Below, one piece after another: positions 59,288 through 64,000 of a stretch of DNA of 64,000 bases. Numbering within the stretch: position 1 is the first letter of the stretch; every line of letters starts with the position of its first letter. Source of the stretch: Malachius bipustulatus (lineage: Eukaryota; Arthropoda; Insecta; Coleoptera; Melyridae); assembly GCA_910589415.1 (NCBI GenBank), contig OU342630.1:23717867-23781866 (forward strand). The letters are read 5' to 3'. Under the pieces are notes generated by a model. The model was not told the DNA's origin, ran no database searches, and saw only the letters and a program-made list of their open reading frames with translations. The translations under genes were made by a program, and so were the position numbers.

Positions 59288-61057
59288 TACGTAAAATATT
59301 ATACGCTTTTGGTGAATAGAAGTATAAAGTGTAAGCAAATTGTTTCATTAAAGTTGAATATATCTGCGTTGCCCGGAATGTATACACCTTCATCTTTACC
59401 TTTTTGGAGTAGTACAAGTTCTAAGGGCAAACCTAAAAAGAAAATACTCTGTATATATAGTTTTTGACTTTAAAAATTGAATTTTGTAGTTTTTACCTTC
59501 AAAATGTTTCTTTAATAGGACTTCGTCTAGATTTTCGTTACTATGTCCGCTGTTTGAAATTGAATTTATTACCTCTTGCATGTTTGATAGTTTTACATCT
59601 CTTCTCTTTAGTTTTTGTTTTAGAGTTTTTACTTTTCTACGCAACAGTGTAACTCTGTTATCTGGAACATTGGTTTCAGAATCAACCAATATTCGATTTG
59701 GTGAACTTAACTGTGAAGATAAATCGATGCTCGTAGATGGTGAATCAACACACCCATACCCATATGAGGGCTAGGTTGATCAACATTTTCATTCTCAACA
59801 TCTATACGGACATATTCTACAAAAAACAAACACTTTTCGTAACTATTTTCATATCAGGGAGGTTCAAATATTTTTACACTGTTAATTTTTTTCACTAATA
59901 CATACGATTCGTTTTATTATCCTGCGAGGTTTAGAAACTTTTGGTATGAAAATATAGTAGGTACAGCATCAGGTTTTAATAACTTAGCGGTACATCCTGG
60001 TTTCGTTATGTAATCAGTTGCAAGAAAATGATCGCCACAAAGCTTGCTAGTTCTAGATGGTGTCCAATTCTCCCGTCGAACTGCTTTTATCCATAACTCC
60101 AAGATGGCAGGTCGTTTAAATGGAAATCTATAAGAAATAAAAGTACTTATTTTAATCTCCTTTATAACATTGTTAATTCAGTATGTACCTATATTATTAA
60201 CCCTATTTAAAGTGACTCAAAAAATGAGATGAAAATGGCAGCTAGGTGAAATAAATATAGATATAGGTACTTTAGTGATAATATGATGAATACACATAAA
60301 ATAATGTTGCATGTTGGTATTTATAGTCGACCATGAGATTTAATTTTTATGACTTGCAACAATATATTTATATCAAAAATACAAAAATTGATAAAATGAC
60401 AGAAGTCGTTGCGTTATATCTCTGCATGATGGTCCAACTATAACCCATTGAGATATAAATAAATAATTAAAAAACTAAATAAATAAACTTATAGATATAT
60501 GGGTAAACCCAATAATTGAGCCATGCAATAGGTTAAACGCTACAAATCTAAAATATAAATATTTTTAACTGAAGGTAGGTACCTATATACTTACCCATGA
60601 AAAGATATTTTCCGTTTATCTTGCTCGTTTTTGCAGCCATAGGCAACACAATAAATCACCATTGTTATTATTTATTATAACAAATTAAAACTAAAAACCA
60701 TGCGACTTCAAAAAAACCACGTGCAGGCAGCAGCACAATTTCTTCCTTTTTTTTAATGAACACACCGAGATATAAATAAAAACCAACCAACGTCACACCA
60801 AGTATAACCAGTTAAGATTCAAAGTATTTGTTTCTTTTTCAGAAAATAAACCCCAAGCTATTTAATTTTCACTTGAAAGATAATTTAAGCACCTGCAAGT
60901 ACAAACACCAAATTGCTTGTAAACGAGTAGAACAGAAAGAGGTTACCGTAACGCAGGCTATCTCTCTTTCGTTTGCCCCTGACACAGATCTCGCTACTAC
61001 AGAGCACGATCGTCACCGTTCCAGGTACGTATACGTTTGTAATTCATTGGCTTATTG

Positions 61058-61630
61058 TTGTTGTCTTGCAACTTGCATCTTGCATTGATTGCAACAATAT
61101 TTTCATTTTTAATTTGCAAGAATGATTATTATTAATATAACTAATTAAGTAATGTGTCTTGTGGCATCACAAAAAGAGCTTTATTTGCAAAAAAATTAAT
61201 GCCAGTTCAAGTTACTTTATCAGAAGCATTAAAGAAATCATAATCAATTGTTGGTGTATGAGATAGGCTGGAAAAACAAAAATAGGAACATTACAATACA
61301 ATACAACATACAACTCCATATCCAGGCTAGACATGAGGTTTGTTCCATTTTTTAAATTATTTGTGCCCTAATAAAAGTATGTTTAGGAAGAGAGAACCAA
61401 TTTTCGAGATTATGAGAATTATTACAGGAAGAAATTACAGCATCTGAAATTTTCATCCAAGGGTACAAATTAGACACACAACATACTGAGGGTAATAGCA
61501 ATAGGGTGTTACCTCTGGTATTACTTACCCTATAAGGATATCCACATATTTTTTTACAAATAACCACTTTTAAACTCTTACGGATATTACAGTTTTATAT
61601 TTGTGGAAGAATTTTTAGATAATACTCTTG
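61058..61630. other. Non-coding stretch right of the P-type element
   Basis: AT-rich. TTGCAACTTGCATCTTGCATTGATTGCAAC near 61067 has repeated TTGCA words. No gene is recognised. Confidence 0.35.
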
Positions 61631-61748
61631 TTTAGCTTTGTAAAACACCCCTCACAAGCCCATTCCACTTTTTCCACTCGCGTCGCTCACAGCGTTGCCG
61701 TATGCAACTCGTTACAAATAATATTTTAAAACACTTATTTGCTGCAAT

Positions 61749-61837
61749 AAGTCAGGTCTTTGGTCAGGGTAGGTTTTTTTTTTCCTTTAAATGTCCCTAA
61801 AATGGAAAAAAACCTACCCTGACAAAGACTTGACTTA
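61749..61837. repeat. Short hairpin repeat, family L copy 2
   Basis: Same AAGTCAGGTCTTTGGTCAGG stem as at 20480, located in the left outer arm of the compound palindrome. Confidence 0.7.
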
Positions 61838-62599
61838 CCGAGCATTATCGTCTCAATAATAATTAATTGTAACGAGAATGCCGGCCGGGCCTAGTAGTAA
61901 TATTATTATCTACAATACGTATACGTAAACAGACAAGTTTCATTTTCCTTGGCCAGAGCCAGCAGCTGTTTGTCTGAGATTGTCTGCAGAAAGTAGTAAA
62001 ACGAATAGCATGTGGCAACGCTGCGAGGAGTCAGCTGGTCGCGAGCAGACAACATGTAGTGGGGCTAATAGAGGGGTGTTTTACAAAGCTAAACAACAGT
62101 ATTACCAATTTTTATGTTATCTTGGTAATACTGCTTTTTAGCTTTGTAAAACACCCCTCTATTACCCCCACTACATGTCTGCTAGTGACTGGCTGACTCC
62201 TCTCAGCGTTGCCACATGCTATTCGTTCTACTACGTTCTGCAGACAATCTCAGACAAACAGTAGCTGCTGCTCTGGCCAAGGGAAATGCAACTTGTCTGT
62301 TTACGTATACGTATTACGTATTGTAAATAAAAATATGGTCCAGTGGTGATTGTTGACAGTAGCGGCATGGGTATAGGGCGAAATGGTTTATACTATCGGA
62401 TAGCTTGTGTCTCTAGGAGTATCAAGGTACCATTGAATTTTTGCGCCGGCAAGTAATAGTCAAGAAATAAGGCCTTAAAGTGTCACGTGACCATACTAGT
62501 AGCTACCGGTTCCGTCAGGTCTTTGGTCAGGGTAGGTTTTTTTTCATTTTACGAACATTTGAAGTTTTATTTTTGAACATTTTAACGCTCGGTAACGGT

Positions 62600-62686
62600 A
62601 AGTCAGATCTGTGGTCAGGGTATTTTTTTCATTCTAGGAATATTTAAAGGAAAAAAAAAACCCTACCCTGACCAAAGACCTGACTT
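62600..62686. repeat. Short hairpin repeat, family L copy 3
   Basis: AAGTCAGATCTGTGGTCAGG pairs with CCTGACCAAAGACCTGACTT. A half copy precedes it at 62515-62560. The stem arms differ slightly, so it is older than copy 2. Confidence 0.65.
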
Positions 62687-62803
62687 ATGCAGCAAATAAG
62701 TGTTTTAAAATATCATTTGTAACGAGTTGCGTACGGCAACGCTGAGAGCGACGCGAGTGGAAAAAGTGGAATGGGCATGTGAGGGGTGTTTTACAAAGCT
62801 AAA

Positions 62804-63859
62804 CAGCAGTTTTACCTTTATCTTTACCCATTTTCGAAATACAGCCTTTTAAAAGCACCGAATTAATTCGAATCGGCGAAACACTCTACTGTTGGCTTGA
62901 CGTCACTAGCTCTGTCTGGAGGACTTGCGCCTTACAGCTCCTATGCATAATGCCCTAAACCAGGTCTTCTGCTTTGCTGTAGAGAGGTGTTTCACATTAA
63001 ATTTGTGCATTATAGACACGAAATTTAAAAGTTTAGTACAAAATATAAAATTACACGATTATGGAAGAATAATTTCAAAAGACTCACATCACTTATCAAT
63101 GGTTGATGCTACAAGCTACAATGGTACCTAACTGACTTAATGCAAATGGCTTTTCAGAATACATATCTGTAAAAAAATCTGTTTCTAAAATATTTAAATT
63201 TGTAATAAGTTGAATAATAACTTTGAGAGTTTTTCTTTTTGACAAGTAAAAATATGGAGAACTACTTCAGCTGAACGAATTATTATACTCACCTATTATT
63301 GTTTTTACATATTACACATATGAAGTAAATAAATATGATATAATATTAAGTATTTATATAAAAATTCCATTTTCAATGACAAGTACATCGTTTATATTTT
63401 TCTTCTAGCTAGAGTAAACCACTTTTTTCTCTTTAATGAGCTTCTAGGTACACTAATGAATATTTTTCGATTTTTCCTGCACTCTTTTTATGTGTTAATT
63501 AATCCAGGGCAGGGACAAAATACCATTTATTTGATGTCATAGTTTTCATTAAATTTCGCTCACCGAACTAATATCTATGACTATAGTAAGCAAGAATATA
63601 ATATCCTGGAAGGAGTGGTAGGAAATATAAGCACATCTAGAACTAGAATAAGATCGAGTGCCAGGTTTTGTGAAAAATGAGTTTTTGAGAGATTACAACA
63701 AGTATTTTTATTTGGGTTTAAGAAAAGAGAGAGAGAGAGTTGTACATGGTTTGTAGAGTGAGTGTTGTCCGGTAAGATTCCACACTGATCCTGACGATAA
63801 AGTATAAACGATTTGATTTTATGAGATTTAATTCGTACAATTATAATAATTGATTTATA
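62804..63859. other. Non-coding stretch
   Basis: No gene or clear repeat apart from a GAGA microsatellite near 63727. Confidence 0.35.
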
Positions 63860-64000
63860 CAGGGTGTCCCGTATCGTTATGTTCAAATCTTGTGAGCATA
63901 TAGTAGGCTTATTTCCAAGCCTAAAAACCTCAAAAGTGGCAGGTCCATCTGCATTCGTTACGAAGTTAGAGGCCTAAGAAAATAATGTCTAGTAAGTACC
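63860..64000. mobile_element. Left end of an ACAGGGTG-type element, cut by the window edge
   Basis: TA followed by CAGGGTGTCCCGTATCGTTA. This matches the terminal pattern of the other TA-flanked elements here. Its partner end lies beyond the window. Confidence 0.45.

Larger units (their letters stand above)
57450..60662 (-). pseudogene. P-element-like transposase with split THAP domain, broken
   Basis: Exon 1 (60662-60595) reads MVIYCVAYGCKNEQDKRKIS and FH, the first two THAP zinc ligands. Donor GG|GTAAGT; acceptor CTTATAG. Exon 2 (from 60127) reads GFPFKRPAILELWIKAVRRE through LCGDHF and AVPTIF, completing the C2CH THAP domain, then meets a stop at 59917. Exon 3 (about 59780-59497) carries a coiled coil, LLRRKVKTLKQKLKRRDVKL, to a donor GAAG|GTAAAA. 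The core then reads TLYFYSPKAYNILR up to the LINE and resumes at 57806 with ELSIRKRLSSLNCEPGILSE and IIDSMSIRKQVLWDHK, a motif with a likely catalytic Asp. At least two frameshifts (near 57770 and 57595), an early stop and loss of the C-terminus make it inactive. Confidence 0.75.
56683..61049 (-). mobile_element. P-type DNA transposon (THAP transposase), interrupted by a LINE
   Basis: Perfect 34-bp terminal inverted repeats: the first bases are CAATGAATTACAAACG, identical at 56683-56716 and, inverted, at 61016-61049. They are flanked by an 8-bp direct duplication GCTTATTG (56675-56682, 61050-61057), the length used by P elements. Total 4367 bp; removing the LINE and one copy of its target duplication leaves about 2.87 kb, close to a canonical P element. 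Subterminal sequence also pairs (ACGGTAACCT at both ends). The transposase reads minus and is dead. Confidence 0.9.
61631..62803. repeat. Compound palindrome built from TTTAGCTTTGTAAAACACCCC ends
   Basis: The phrase TTTAGCTTTGTAAAACACCC occurs at 61631 and 62138, and inverted ending near 62102 and 62803. Outer arms (61640-61745, 62690-62790) share CCACTTTTTCCACTCGCGTC. An inner palindrome (about 61907-62335, centre near 62112) shares GACAATCTCAGACAAACAG and ACGTATACGT. It looks like two related foldbacks inserted into or recombined with each other. Confidence 0.6.

Noticed and set aside
1..64000. tRNA, rRNA or snRNA genes
   Set aside because: No cloverleaf with A/B boxes or conserved rRNA segment was found by reading. 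A covariance-model scan was not possible here.

Overview
This is eukaryotic nuclear DNA, almost certainly from an insect. It is very AT-rich and has spliced genes with GT/AG borders. It carries an animal DIPK1 (FAM69) kinase-like gene and the replication-licensing gene Cdt1/double parked. The rest is dense with TA-flanked inverted-repeat transposons, hAT, P-like and Tigger-like elements, and non-LTR retrotransposon fragments of insect type. The order of insect cannot be fixed from the sequence. There is no operon structure, CRISPR array or prokaryotic signal.

Layout. 1-8.2 kb: nested foldback elements. 8.2-18.0 kb: a giant inverted repeat with arms of about 4 kb. Each arm holds seven tandem 347-bp units. 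Every unit contains one phase-0, 243-nt exon-like open segment bounded by good splice signals. The outermost unit alone has an ATG, and a short terminal exon with a stop follows the innermost unit. Each arm therefore reads as an unrecognised 568-residue repeat gene, and the two copies are convergent. 18.3-23.4 kb: further foldback elements and decayed sequence. 24.2-25.3 kb: last exon of a DIPK1/FAM69 gene (+). 26.0-30.5 kb: a Tigger-like element and a decayed transposase-bearing element. 30.9-38.2 kb: a Russian-doll nest in which foldbacks enclose an R2-like LINE fragment, a hAT element and a further foldback inside the hAT. 39.3-40.6 kb: a LINE fragment split by a foldback element.

41.46-53.81 kb: Cdt1 on the minus strand. 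Two exons join in frame across a 10.5-kb intron to give 613 residues. The intron hosts a five-element nest whose boundaries can be read from target duplications. 54.6-55.4 kb: another foldback, followed by two small candidate exons on the minus strand. 56.68-61.05 kb: a complete but dead P-type transposon, with 34-bp perfect terminal repeats, an 8-bp target duplication, a split THAP domain and a P transposase core. It is interrupted by a LINE with its own 12-bp target duplication. 61.6-62.8 kb: a compound palindrome sharing one terminal motif. The window ends inside another ACAGGGTG-type element.

The two recognisable host genes have no visible functional link. Nearly all the other sequence is explained by layers of transposition, whose relative order can be reconstructed. 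The least explained object is the palindromic exon-array locus.
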